NCBI GenBank assembly: GCA_003240855.1
Contig: QFNN01000056.1
Location: 1 to 17,825 of the forward strand
DNA: 17,825 bases
Direction: 5' to 3'
Source of the DNA: Sphingomonas sanxanigenens
Lineage (GTDB): Bacteria > Pseudomonadota > Alphaproteobacteria > Sphingomonadales > Sphingomonadaceae
The translations under genes and the position numbers were made by a program. The notes below the pieces were generated by a model that worked only from the letters and a program-made list of their open reading frames with translations, had not been told where the DNA came from and made no database searches. Shown piece after piece: positions 6,697-13,779 of the stretch. Numbering within the stretch: the stretch's first letter is position 1; each line of letters starts with the position of its first letter.

Positions 6697-6833
6697 AAAG
6701 GTGAAACATTGGTCATCCAGCGCTCATTCCGGCGTCAGGCGGACCCGCCTATGCCAACGCCATGGCAAGCCGCGCGAATGATAGCGAGATGGACGGCAGG
6801 TCGCCCCTGCGGCCCGGCCGGACCGTGGACGGG

Positions 6834-7238
6834 ATGACGAGCGCACGCATGGTTGCGTGGGCCTTGCTGACGCTGCTCCTCTGCTCCCTGCCGGCCGCGT
6901 GGGTGTTTATCGCCCGGCCCGATCTGCTCCGCGCCGGGCGGCCTCGGCCCGCCTTGCCCGATGTGACCGTGGAAACGACGCCCGATCCGGTCAACCATGA
7001 CGGGCAGGCCTTGCTCGTCACCAGCCTGCGGTCGGGCGCGGAGGCTGCGCGCGAGGGGATTCGCGTCGGCGATCTGATCGAAGGCGTCGATGGACGCTCG
7101 GTCGCGACGGTCGATGAACTCGCCCGCGCGCTGGCCGACGATCAAAACATGGTGTTGACGCTTCACCTGCGTCGCGGCGATCATCCGCTCGACATGCGGC
7201 TAGATCGCCGTGCCGCAGGAGTAGCGAATGGCACATAA
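6834..7238 (+). CDS. Membrane-anchored PDZ-domain protein
   Basis: From the ATG at 6834 the protein is 134 residues. A single N-terminal membrane segment or signal anchor (about 6-27, MVAWALLTLLLCSLPAAWVFIA) is followed by a Pro-rich linker. Then comes a PDZ domain with the PDZ2/HtrA-like core ALLVTSLRSGAEAAREGIRVGDLIEGVDGRSVATVDELARAL. This gives a periplasmic peptide-binding module without a protease domain. Other starts at 6762, 6789 and 6849 cannot be excluded; none has a strong ribosome binding site. The last 11 bases overlap the response-regulator gene, so it is the first gene of a coupled three-gene unit. The likely role is as an accessory sensor or ligand-binding partner for the kinase; this is inference. 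Confidence 0.8.
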   Translation: MTSARMVAWALLTLLLCSLPAAWVFIARPDLLRAGRPRPALPDVTVETTPDPVNHDGQALLVTSLRSGAEAAREGIRVGDLIEGVDGRSVATVDELARALADDQNMVLTLHLRRGDHPLDMRLDRRAAGVANGT

Positions 7239-7911
7239 GATATTGCTGGTAGAGGATGACGAAGCGACCGCAGCCTATATCGCCAAGGGGCTGAGCGAAG
7301 AGAGTTTCACCGTCGACGTCACGCATAATGGCCGCGACGGCCTGTTTCACGCCATCGACGGCGCTTACGATGCGATCATCCTCGATCGGATGCTGCCCGG
7401 CATGGACGGAATGGCGGTGCTTGCCGCCATCCGCGGCGCCAAGGTCGAAACGCCGGTCATCATTCTTTCCGCCCTCGCTTCGGTCGATGACCGCGTGGTC
7501 GGGCTGACGGCGGGGTCCGACGATTATCTGACGAAGCCCTTCGCCTTCGCCGAGCTGCTGGCGCGCCTGCGCCTGCTGTTGCGACGCGGATCGGGGGCTG
7601 TGCCCGAGACCAAGCTGACCTGTGACGATCTTGAGATGGACCTGCTCGCCCGCAAGGTTCGCCGCGCGGGACAGGTGATCGACCTGCAGCCGCGCGAGTT
7701 CCGCCTGCTTGAATATCTGCTCCGCCACAAGGAACAGGTGGTGACGCGCACGATGCTGCTCGAAGGCGTGTGGGATTATCATTTCGATCCGGGCACCAAT
7801 GTGATCGACGTGCATGTCAGCCGGCTGCGCAAGAAGCTCGACGAGGGCTTTTCGCGGCCGCTTCTTCATACCGTGCGGGGCGCAGGCTACAGGCTCGGCG
7901 TAGCCGACTGA
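7228..7911 (+). CDS. OmpR/PhoB-family response regulator
   Basis: This 227-residue response regulator has a receiver domain (about 3-118) with the acidic pair Asp10-Asp11 in LVEDDE, phospho-acceptor Asp53 in ILDRMLPGMDG, Ser81 at the switch Thr/Ser position, and Lys103-Pro104. A C-terminal winged-helix DNA-binding domain follows (about 130-225), with LQPREFRLLEYLLRHKEQVVTRTMLLEGVWDYHFDPGTNVIDVHVSRLRKKL typical of the OmpR class. The start has a good AGGAG at seven-base spacing. It overlaps the PDZ gene by 11 bases and its stop overlaps the kinase start by one base (TGATG). It is the DNA-binding output of the system. Confidence 0.97.
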   Translation: MAHKILLVEDDEATAAYIAKGLSEESFTVDVTHNGRDGLFHAIDGAYDAIILDRMLPGMDGMAVLAAIRGAKVETPVIILSALASVDDRVVGLTAGSDDYLTKPFAFAELLARLRLLLRRGSGAVPETKLTCDDLEMDLLARKVRRAGQVIDLQPREFRLLEYLLRHKEQVVTRTMLLEGVWDYHFDPGTNVIDVHVSRLRKKLDEGFSRPLLHTVRGAGYRLGVAD

Positions 7912-9290
7912 TGGCGGGGCTTCGCCTGCCGCCGCTCATCCACTCGGCTACTTTTCGCTTCGCCGCGCTGGTGTTCGCGCTTCAGCTCGTCGCGGCGGGG
8001 CTGATCATGCTCGCCGTGCGCCAGCTTACGCAGGACGAGCTTATCGGAACGACGCGGGCGCTGGCGATTGAGTTGCGCGACGATCTGCGCTCCACCTACG
8101 CCCAAGGGCGCGCGGACGCGCTTGAAGCGACCATCCGCGCGCGGCTGTCCGCATCGGACAAGGACGAGACGGTGCTGCTGTTCGCGCGCGCGGACGGATC
8201 GCCGATCATCGGCAATCTTGGAGCCTGGCCTCCGTCAGTGCCTGGCGACGCGCAATGGCGTATCATCAACCTCTATCGCGTGGATCGCGACAAGCCCGAG
8301 CAGATGGGGCTGGTCGCGACGCAATTGCCCGATGGTACGCGGCTGCTCGCGGGGCATGTGATCGAGAACAGCCTACGGCTCAATCGCATCCTGGAAGGCG
8401 CGATGCTGAGCGCGCTGCTGCTCGCCCTGCCGCTGGCGCTCGTCGGCGCGGCGATCGCGGCGCGCACGATCAGCGGGCGGCTGCAGCGCATCAACCAGAC
8501 CGCGCGCGCGGTCAGCGAGGGCGATCTGTCGCAGCGCGTGGCGCCGGACGGCAGCGGCGACGCGTTCGAGACGCTGGGCCTGTCGATCAACGCGATGCTT
8601 GAGCGGATCGAAGCGCTGGTCGGCGAACTGCGGATCATCACCGACGGGCTGGCGCACGATCTCCGCTCGCCCCTCACCCGGCTCAAGGCGCGGCTTGACC
8701 GCGCAATCGACGAGATCGGCGACAGGGATGAGCAAGGACTGCTTCCCGCAGCGCAGGCCGAGGCCGACACGCTCCTCGCCATGCTTGGCACCGCGCTCCA
8801 GATCAGCCGCGTCGAGGCCGGGATCGGGCGCGATCGCTTCACGATGACCGACCTCGCCGAGATGGTGAGCGATATTGGCGAAATGTATGGCCCGCTGGCC
8901 GAGGAACGCGGCTTTTCGATCGAGACGCAGGCGTCGGGCGCGCTCACCCTCCCCGTCCACCGCGAGCTGATGGGGCAGGCGATCGCAAATCTGGCCGATA
9001 ATGCGCTCAAATATGGCGGCGGGCGCATCCAGCTTCTCGCGCGCCGCGAAGGCCCCTGGGCGGAGGTCATCGTCGCCGACGACGGCTCCGGCATCCCGCC
9101 CGAACGGCATGAGGAAGCGCTGAGGCGTTTCGGTCGGCTCGACGCGGCGCGACATATCGGCGGCGCGGGACTTGGGCTCGCCCTCGTCGGTGCGGTCGCG
9201 CGCCTCCACAAAGGCAAGATCGCGCTGGAGGATAACCGGCCGGGGCTGCGCGTCGTGCTGTCCATCCCCGTGGAAGATGAGGCCGCCTGA
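7911..9290 (+). CDS. HAMP-domain sensor histidine kinase
   Basis: This 459-residue inner-membrane kinase has a first membrane segment at about 17-37 and a periplasmic loop of about 125 residues (38-162) with no family I recognise. A second membrane segment (164-184) is followed by HAMP (185-238). HisKA has the phospho-acceptor His249 in DGLAHDLRSPLTRLKARL. The HATPase domain has the N box IANLADNALKYG (Asn364), the G1 box VADDGSGIP and the G2 box GGAGLGLALVGAVARLH. All catalytic boxes are intact. The open frame begins earlier (7770), but the ATG overlapping the regulator stop is the right start. Convergent with the next minus-strand gene, with only 15 bases between stops and no visible terminator. 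Confidence 0.96.
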   Translation: MAGLRLPPLIHSATFRFAALVFALQLVAAGLIMLAVRQLTQDELIGTTRALAIELRDDLRSTYAQGRADALEATIRARLSASDKDETVLLFARADGSPIIGNLGAWPPSVPGDAQWRIINLYRVDRDKPEQMGLVATQLPDGTRLLAGHVIENSLRLNRILEGAMLSALLLALPLALVGAAIAARTISGRLQRINQTARAVSEGDLSQRVAPDGSGDAFETLGLSINAMLERIEALVGELRIITDGLAHDLRSPLTRLKARLDRAIDEIGDRDEQGLLPAAQAEADTLLAMLGTALQISRVEAGIGRDRFTMTDLAEMVSDIGEMYGPLAEERGFSIETQASGALTLPVHRELMGQAIANLADNALKYGGGRIQLLARREGPWAEVIVADDGSGIPPERHEEALRRFGRLDAARHIGGAGLGLALVGAVARLHKGKIALEDNRPGLRVVLSIPVEDEAA

Positions 9291-9305
9291 CCGACGCCTG
9301 GGCCG

Positions 9306-12300
9306 TTATTGCTGCGTGGCGGCGACCTTGCCGCTGCGCTCCAGCTTGCCCCATCCGACCCAGGGCCCGCTCATCGCCGCGCCGACCGCGCGGATCACGA
9401 CGGAATACATGAGCTGGCGATAGACGAAGCGCTGGGCGAGCAGCAGCCCGACGGGGAAGCGCTTCTCGCGCGGTTCCAGCCGGTAGGCGATCCAGCCGCA
9501 GACCACGTCGATCGCGGTGAAGGCCAGCCAGTAGACCGCCATGCGCAGCAGATCCGAATGGGTCTGCGCCCAGCCATGCTGGTTGACCTTGATCGCGGTC
9601 GAGATGGCGCTTGTCACCAGCGCGAGGTCGATGACCGGGGAGATGAGCGCGAAGATGATCTGGAACAGCCAGGCCTGCGGGATGCCGACGAGCGCGAGGC
9701 CGGCGGGCTTGCGCGTGCGGAGGATCGAGCGATGCTTCCACAGGCACTGGAGCGTGCCGAAGGCCCAGCGGAAACGCTGTTTGGCGAGCGCGCGCAGCGT
9801 CTCGGGCGCTTCCGTCCACGCCACCGCGTCGACGTCATAGCTGACGAGCCAGCCCTTGCGCTGGATCGCGATGGTCAAATCCTGATCCTCGGCGAGCGTG
9901 TCGACCGGATAGCCGCCGACGTCGTCGAGCGCCTTGCGCCGCCATGCGCCGACCGCGCCCGGAACGACGGTGATCGCGTCGAAACGGTCGAGCGCGCGCC
10001 GTTCGAGATTCTGCGCGGTGACATATTCCACCGCCTGCCAGCGCGTCGCGAGGTTGATGCGATTGCCGACCTTGGCGTTGCCCGCGACCGCGCCGATCCG
10101 GTCGTCGGCGAACCAGCGCGCGAGGCGTGCGATCGTCTCGGGCTCGAACTGGGTATCGGCGTCGAGCGCCACGATGATGTCGCCATTGGCGAGCTTCAGC
10201 GCCTGATTGAGCGCATGGGCCTTGCCGCCATTCTGCAGCGTGAGCAGGCGCACGCGCGGATCGGCGGAGAACGCCCTGGCGACGATGTCGCTGGTGCCGT
10301 CGGTCGATCCGTCGTCGACCACGATGACTTCCAGCTTCACCTCGGTGCTGGCGAGGACGCGATTGACCGAAGCCTCGATCACGCGCGCCTCGTTGAACGC
10401 CGGAATAATCACCGAGACGAAGCGGTCGGGATCGATCGCCGGCGGCACGGGGCGATTGGCCTTGGCGTTGGAGCGGACGGCGAGCGCCGCGATCAGGACC
10501 GCACGGCCGATGCCCAGCGTGATCGCGACGAAGAACAGCCATTTGAGCAGCCAGAGCAGCCCGGCGATGACGAGGAAGATGCCGATGTCGGCGCGCACGG
10601 CAACCAGATCCGCGCCTGCGACGGCCGGCATCGCCTGCTGCGGCGTCAGGCCCGCCAGCGCTGACACGGTGACGAACTGATAGCCGCGCGCCTTCAGTTG
10701 ATCGATGATCCTGGGCAGCGCCTCGACCGTTTCAGCACGGTCGCCGCCGCCGTCGTGCAGCAGGATGATCTGGCCTGAGCGATCCTCGTCGCCTGCCTCG
10801 ACGCCGCTGACCGCGTTGTTGACGATCGCGTCGGTTCCCGGCCGCTGCCAATCCTCGCTGTCGACATGAAGGCCGACATTCACATAGCCGGCCTGCTGCG
10901 CCAGCCATGCCGGCACCAGCTCGTCAGCGGTCGTCGGTTCCGCGTCGCCGAAATAGGGCGCGCGGAACAGCCGGACCGAACGCCCGGTATAAGCCTGGAT
11001 CAGCCGCTGCGTCGCGTTGAGCTCGATCCGCGTGCCCCGCGCGGATTCGAGCGCAAGATTGGGATGCGTATAGCTATGGCTGCCGATCTCGCTGCCCTGA
11101 TCGATGATGCGGTTGATGAGCGCGGGGTGCGCCATCGCGTTCTCGCCGATCAGGAAGAATGTGCCTGGCACGCCTTTCTGCTTCAGAATATCGAGGATCT
11201 TCGGCGTCCATTCGCCATCGGGGCCGTCGTCGAAGGTCAGTGCGATCTTGCCGGGAATATAGCCGGTGCGGCGAACGACATAAGGCGTCGGCAGCTTGGA
11301 AAAGACTTCATCGCTGATCAGCCCGCGCTGATCGAAGGTGATCGCGCGCTTGCCGTCGGTCGGCACGCTGTCGATATGCAGTATCTCGCCATTGCCTTCG
11401 ATATCGACATTGCCGACGGGAACGACGTCCGAAATGTCGGGCGCCTGCGCCTTGCCGTAAGCGGCGATCACCGGCCAGATACCGGGATCCTCGCTGCCGA
11501 GACGCCAGAGCGAAATGCCGCCGACCCCGGCCATGCGCGTGGCGCGAAGCTGGTTCCAGGCCGAAGCGGCGTCGAGAATCCAGACATGGTGGGCAACCCC
11601 GCCTTCCTCATAGGAGAAGGTCGCATTGCCGCTTGCCTGATCGAACTTGATCGTCGCGTCGCTGTCATGCGCGGCAAGCCAGGCTTCCTCGACTGACAGC
11701 GCATCGGCATCGCCGTGCCAGTCATAGGCGTAGCTGCCGATGGCCATGATCGCCTTGGCCGGGCCGATCGCCTTCACCGAGGCGCGAAGCTGTTCGACGA
11801 ACCAGGGTTGCGATGCGATCGGGCCGGGTTCGCCACCCATATAATGTTCGTCATAGTTCATGATGAACAGCCGGTCGGCGACGCGGGCGTAGGCGGCGAG
11901 GTTCCATTCGGGGTCGCCGACGGGCACCGTCGCCGTGACCAGCAGCCCTTGCGGATTGAAACGCGCCCGCGCCTCGGACAGGAAGCGCTGATAACCGCGA
12001 TGCGCGTATGCCGGCAGATCCTCGAAATCGAATACGACGCCCGCCGCATGCTCGGCCGCGAGCATCTGCGCTGTTTGGTCGAGCACCGCCTTGCGAGCGG
12101 CCGGGTCGGCGAACATAGCCGCCGCGCCCTTGCCGTCCCAGCCGCCATTGGCGGCGTTCTGCAGCATCGGCAGCACCTTGGGGCGCTGCATCTGGTTGTT
12201 GACGATGCGCGTGAAGATCGGGTCGTGGCGATAATGGAAGTCATGCTTCGGCCCGGTCACCGTCGACAGGCCGGGGATCACCCAGTCGAGCTGCTTGATG

Positions 12301-12650
12301 TTGCGCTGGAGCGAGGCGCGGCTGCCGTCGTCCCAGGGAACGTAGAAGGCCGATACGACGGGATCGTCGGCGCCGCGCGGCGCGGGAGTCCGGGGCAGCC
12401 AGCCGAGCTTGCGTTCAGCCTTCGTCATGCCGCCCGACAGGCTGTGGCGGATCTTGGCGATCTGGGCGGGCAGCGGGCGCGGCTGCGGGCGCTCCATGCG
12501 CAGGGGCAGCGGATCGGGCACGGGCACCGCGACGATGCTCGCGCCCAGCACCACGGCTGCGCCCGCGATGACGAGCAGCAACGCGAAGATCGCGCGCAGC
12601 ATCCATTTGCGTCTTTTGCCGCTGGCGTCGAAGAAGATTGGCCTGGTCAT
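9306..12650 (-). CDS. Trifunctional GH18-NodB deacetylase-GT2 polysaccharide protein
   Basis: This 1114-residue membrane protein has three enzyme modules. Residues 17-40 form a signal anchor. Residues 95-400 are a GH18-like domain with VVFDFEDLP, where Asp208 and Glu210 match the end of the GH18 DxxDxDxE motif but the two earlier Asp are missing, and MNYDEHY at 264-270. Residues 465-665 are a NodB/CE4 deacetylase with TFDDGP (Asp474, Asp475), the zinc pair His525/His529 in SHSYTH, RAPY (563-566) and the closing LHDGGGD. Residues 690-725 span the membrane. Residues 740-975 are a processive GT2 domain with DDGS (779-782), DAD (830-832), EDQD (921-924) and QRFRW (958-962). Further membrane segments follow at about 988-1012, 1035-1055 and 1066-1090. 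It resembles PgaC plus PgaB-like functions on one chain and fits the uncharacterised GH18_trifunctional group. The start at 12650 precedes the membrane anchor; 72 upstream codons are unlikely. Confidence 0.93.
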   Translation of the reverse strand: MTRPIFFDASGKRRKWMLRAIFALLLVIAGAAVVLGASIVAVPVPDPLPLRMERPQPRPLPAQIAKIRHSLSGGMTKAERKLGWLPRTPAPRGADDPVVSAFYVPWDDGSRASLQRNIKQLDWVIPGLSTVTGPKHDFHYRHDPIFTRIVNNQMQRPKVLPMLQNAANGGWDGKGAAAMFADPAARKAVLDQTAQMLAAEHAAGVVFDFEDLPAYAHRGYQRFLSEARARFNPQGLLVTATVPVGDPEWNLAAYARVADRLFIMNYDEHYMGGEPGPIASQPWFVEQLRASVKAIGPAKAIMAIGSYAYDWHGDADALSVEEAWLAAHDSDATIKFDQASGNATFSYEEGGVAHHVWILDAASAWNQLRATRMAGVGGISLWRLGSEDPGIWPVIAAYGKAQAPDISDVVPVGNVDIEGNGEILHIDSVPTDGKRAITFDQRGLISDEVFSKLPTPYVVRRTGYIPGKIALTFDDGPDGEWTPKILDILKQKGVPGTFFLIGENAMAHPALINRIIDQGSEIGSHSYTHPNLALESARGTRIELNATQRLIQAYTGRSVRLFRAPYFGDAEPTTADELVPAWLAQQAGYVNVGLHVDSEDWQRPGTDAIVNNAVSGVEAGDEDRSGQIILLHDGGGDRAETVEALPRIIDQLKARGYQFVTVSALAGLTPQQAMPAVAGADLVAVRADIGIFLVIAGLLWLLKWLFFVAITLGIGRAVLIAALAVRSNAKANRPVPPAIDPDRFVSVIIPAFNEARVIEASVNRVLASTEVKLEVIVVDDGSTDGTSDIVARAFSADPRVRLLTLQNGGKAHALNQALKLANGDIIVALDADTQFEPETIARLARWFADDRIGAVAGNAKVGNRINLATRWQAVEYVTAQNLERRALDRFDAITVVPGAVGAWRRKALDDVGGYPVDTLAEDQDLTIAIQRKGWLVSYDVDAVAWTEAPETLRALAKQRFRWAFGTLQCLWKHRSILRTRKPAGLALVGIPQAWLFQIIFALISPVIDLALVTSAISTAIKVNQHGWAQTHSDLLRMAVYWLAFTAIDVVCGWIAYRLEPREKRFPVGLLLAQRFVYRQLMYSVVIRAVGAAMSGPWVGWGKLERSGKVAATQQ

Positions 12651-12677
12651 GGCCCTGTTTTGTCCTGAGCCCCGTAG

Positions 12678-12722
12678 CGCGGAACGGCACCCGGTAACGG
12701 GGGCGCCGGGTACCGTTCCGCG
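12678..12722. promoter_or_regulatory. Long hairpin upstream of the trifunctional gene
   Basis: A 17-base arm (12678-12694, CGCGGAACGGCACCCGG) pairs with 12706-12722 with one mismatch across an 11-base loop. It lies 27 bases before the start codon of the minus-strand trifunctional gene, with no T-tract. If transcribed it would be a stable 5' leader stem; as DNA it is an operator-sized dyad. The arms contain GGAAC on both strands. Confidence 0.6.
12696..12719 (-). promoter_or_regulatory. Possible EcfG-type (general stress) promoter for the trifunctional gene
   Basis: On the minus strand GGAAC (12719-12715) is followed after 15 bases by CGTT (12699-12696), one base short of the usual 16-17-base spacing for the alphaproteobacterial general-stress sigma factor EcfG. 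It falls inside the hairpin. The short spacing makes it weak. Confidence 0.25.
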
Positions 12723-12845
12723 TCGTTCGAACCGACTGGAGGAGACAGGTCCGACGAACCTCCCCCTAGCCCCCGATCGGTGGTCCGGCGATGACCGAAC
12801 CATGAAACATCCGTAAGGTCGCCATAACCTCGCCCAACCGCCTTT

Positions 12846-12873
12846 GGAACTATACTTGCGTCTCATGCGTGAT
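12846..12873 (+). promoter_or_regulatory. Possible EcfG-type promoter upstream of the PilZ gene
   Basis: GGAAC (12846-12850) is followed after 17 bases by CGTGAT (12868-12873), close to the EcfG pattern GGAAC-N16/17-CGTT with one mismatch in the -10. The predicted start would fall about 40 bases before the PilZ start codon. Confidence 0.3.
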
Positions 12874-12919
12874 TTTCGACGCGGCGCATGGCATGGTCAG
12901 GCAATCGGAGACGAGGCGG

Positions 12920-13234
12920 ATGGACGGAACGCCACCTTATGACGGCGGAGCGGACGGGCGCGACGAGCGCCGCGTGTCGTTGTCATTCGAGGTCAAACTG
13001 CGGTTGAGCGGCGACAAGCCGGTGTCGACGCGCCTGCGCGATCTGTCGACGACGGGTTTTCGCACCGAATTCGTGTCGCATCTCCATGTCGGCGATCGCG
13101 TTTGGCTGAGCCTGCCGGGGCTTGCCCCGCTTGCGGCGGGCGTGACGTGGAGCGACGGCGTCGTCACCGGCTGCCGGTTCGAGACGCCCCTGCACGTCGC
13201 CGTGTTCGAGCGCATCGCGGCGAGCGGCGGCTGA
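12920..13234 (+). CDS. PilZ-domain protein (putative c-di-GMP receptor)
   Basis: This is a single PilZ domain of 104 residues. The c-di-GMP contact motifs are present: RxxxR as RDERR (14-18) and DxSxxG as DLSTTG (41-46), followed by the beta-barrel strands GDRVWLSLPGL and ...VTGCRFETPL. GGAG lies nine bases before the ATG at 12920; longer in-frame starts (GTG at 12869, ATG at 12893) have no such signal. It has no other domain, so it would act by binding a partner. It is transcribed away from the trifunctional GT2 gene; PilZ proteins often control processive GT2 synthases, so a functional link is plausible but not shown. Confidence 0.85.
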   Translation: MDGTPPYDGGADGRDERRVSLSFEVKLRLSGDKPVSTRLRDLSTTGFRTEFVSHLHVGDRVWLSLPGLAPLAAGVTWSDGVVTGCRFETPLHVAVFERIAASGG

Positions 13235-13265
13235 GCCCGCGCTATTCGCCTCTGTTCCCCGGCGA

Positions 13266-13303
13266 TTTCGGATACTAACCTGTCCTCCGAATCAGTTTCG
13301 GAG
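13266..13303 (+). promoter_or_regulatory. Shine-Dalgarno-masking hairpin in the cytochrome c' leader
   Basis: CTCCGAA (13285-13291) pairs perfectly with TTCGGAG (13297-13303) across five bases. The right arm contains the GGAG ribosome binding site of the cytochrome gene. TTTCGGA is also present at 13266-13272, so TCCGAA could pair with either copy; the two hairpins exclude each other. A GATACT at 13271-13276 could be a -10 element, in which case only the masking hairpin would be in the transcript. Confidence 0.4.
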
Positions 13304-13309
13304 ACAATC

Positions 13310-13774
13310 ATGCGTGATCGCCTGTCCACCATTTCGCGCGCGGTAATTGTTGCAGCGATCGCGCTCACCGTGCCGGCAATTGCCGCGGCCCCCGCTGATA
13401 TGGTTGCGCAGCGCGTTGCGGCTTTCAAATCACTGGGGGGATCGTTCAAGGCGATCAATGATGCCCTGAAGGGCGGCGCGACCGACGCCAAGGCGCTTGC
13501 GGCCCCTGCGGCAAACATGAACGCGCAGGCGAGAAAGCTGGCGACGCTTTTCCCGGCAGGTACAGGGCCGGACAAGGTCAAGACCAGCGCCCTTCCCGCC
13601 GTCTGGTCTGAGAATCCGGAGTTCAAGGCGCATCAGGCGAAGCTCGTGGCGGCGACCGCCAAATTGCAACAGGCGGCGGCAAGCGGGAGCATCGATGCGG
13701 TCAAGGCCCAGATCCCCCAGATCGGCGGCGCCTGCAAGGGTTGCCACGACAAGTTCCGCGGCAAGGCCAGCTAA
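13310..13774 (+). CDS. Cytochrome c' (class II c-type cytochrome)
   Basis: This 154-residue periplasmic haem protein has a signal peptide (about 1-27, with hydrophobic core AVIVAAIALTVPAIA and an AAA cleavage region). Four helices follow, and the haem-binding CKGCH (142-146) is near the C-terminus in CKGCHDKFR, the position and context of cytochrome c'. The central region NAQARKLATLFPAGTG and the Trp in ALPAVWSENPEFKAH fit the family. Cytochromes c' bind NO or transfer electrons in the periplasm. GGAG lies seven bases before the ATG. The stop is six bases before the GTG start of the cytochrome b gene, so the two form an operon and probably a redox pair. Confidence 0.93.
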   Translation: MRDRLSTISRAVIVAAIALTVPAIAAAPADMVAQRVAAFKSLGGSFKAINDALKGGATDAKALAAPAANMNAQARKLATLFPAGTGPDKVKTSALPAVWSENPEFKAHQAKLVAATAKLQQAAASGSIDAVKAQIPQIGGACKGCHDKFRGKAS

Positions 13775-13779
13775 GCCGG

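Larger units (their letters stand above)
6495..6833. other. Divergent intergenic region, no gene seen
   Basis: This 339-base stretch separates the minus-strand oxidoreductase from the plus-strand PDZ/two-component unit and must hold both promoters. I see a CCTACG direct repeat near the oxidoreductase and a perfect 29-base palindrome in the middle. There is also an imperfect 11-base tandem (TCATCCAGCGC at 6713-6723, TCATTCCGGCG at 6724-6734), which an OmpR-type regulator could recognise. Open frames here are low-complexity shadows without start signals. Confidence 0.5.

Noticed and set aside
7770..7910. 47-codon upstream extension of the histidine kinase
   Set aside because: It lies wholly inside the response-regulator gene in another frame; the ATG overlapping the regulator stop gives the normal kinase N-terminus.
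9309..10664. 451-codon plus-strand frame opposite the GT2 domain
   Set aside because: The composition is Arg/Asp/Glu-rich without domains, and the opposite strand has complete catalytic motifs.
12651..12866. 72-codon N-terminal extension of the trifunctional protein
   Set aside because: It crosses the strong hairpin, reads as Arg/Ser/Gly-rich sequence without family resemblance, and would put residues ahead of a clear signal anchor starting after 12650.
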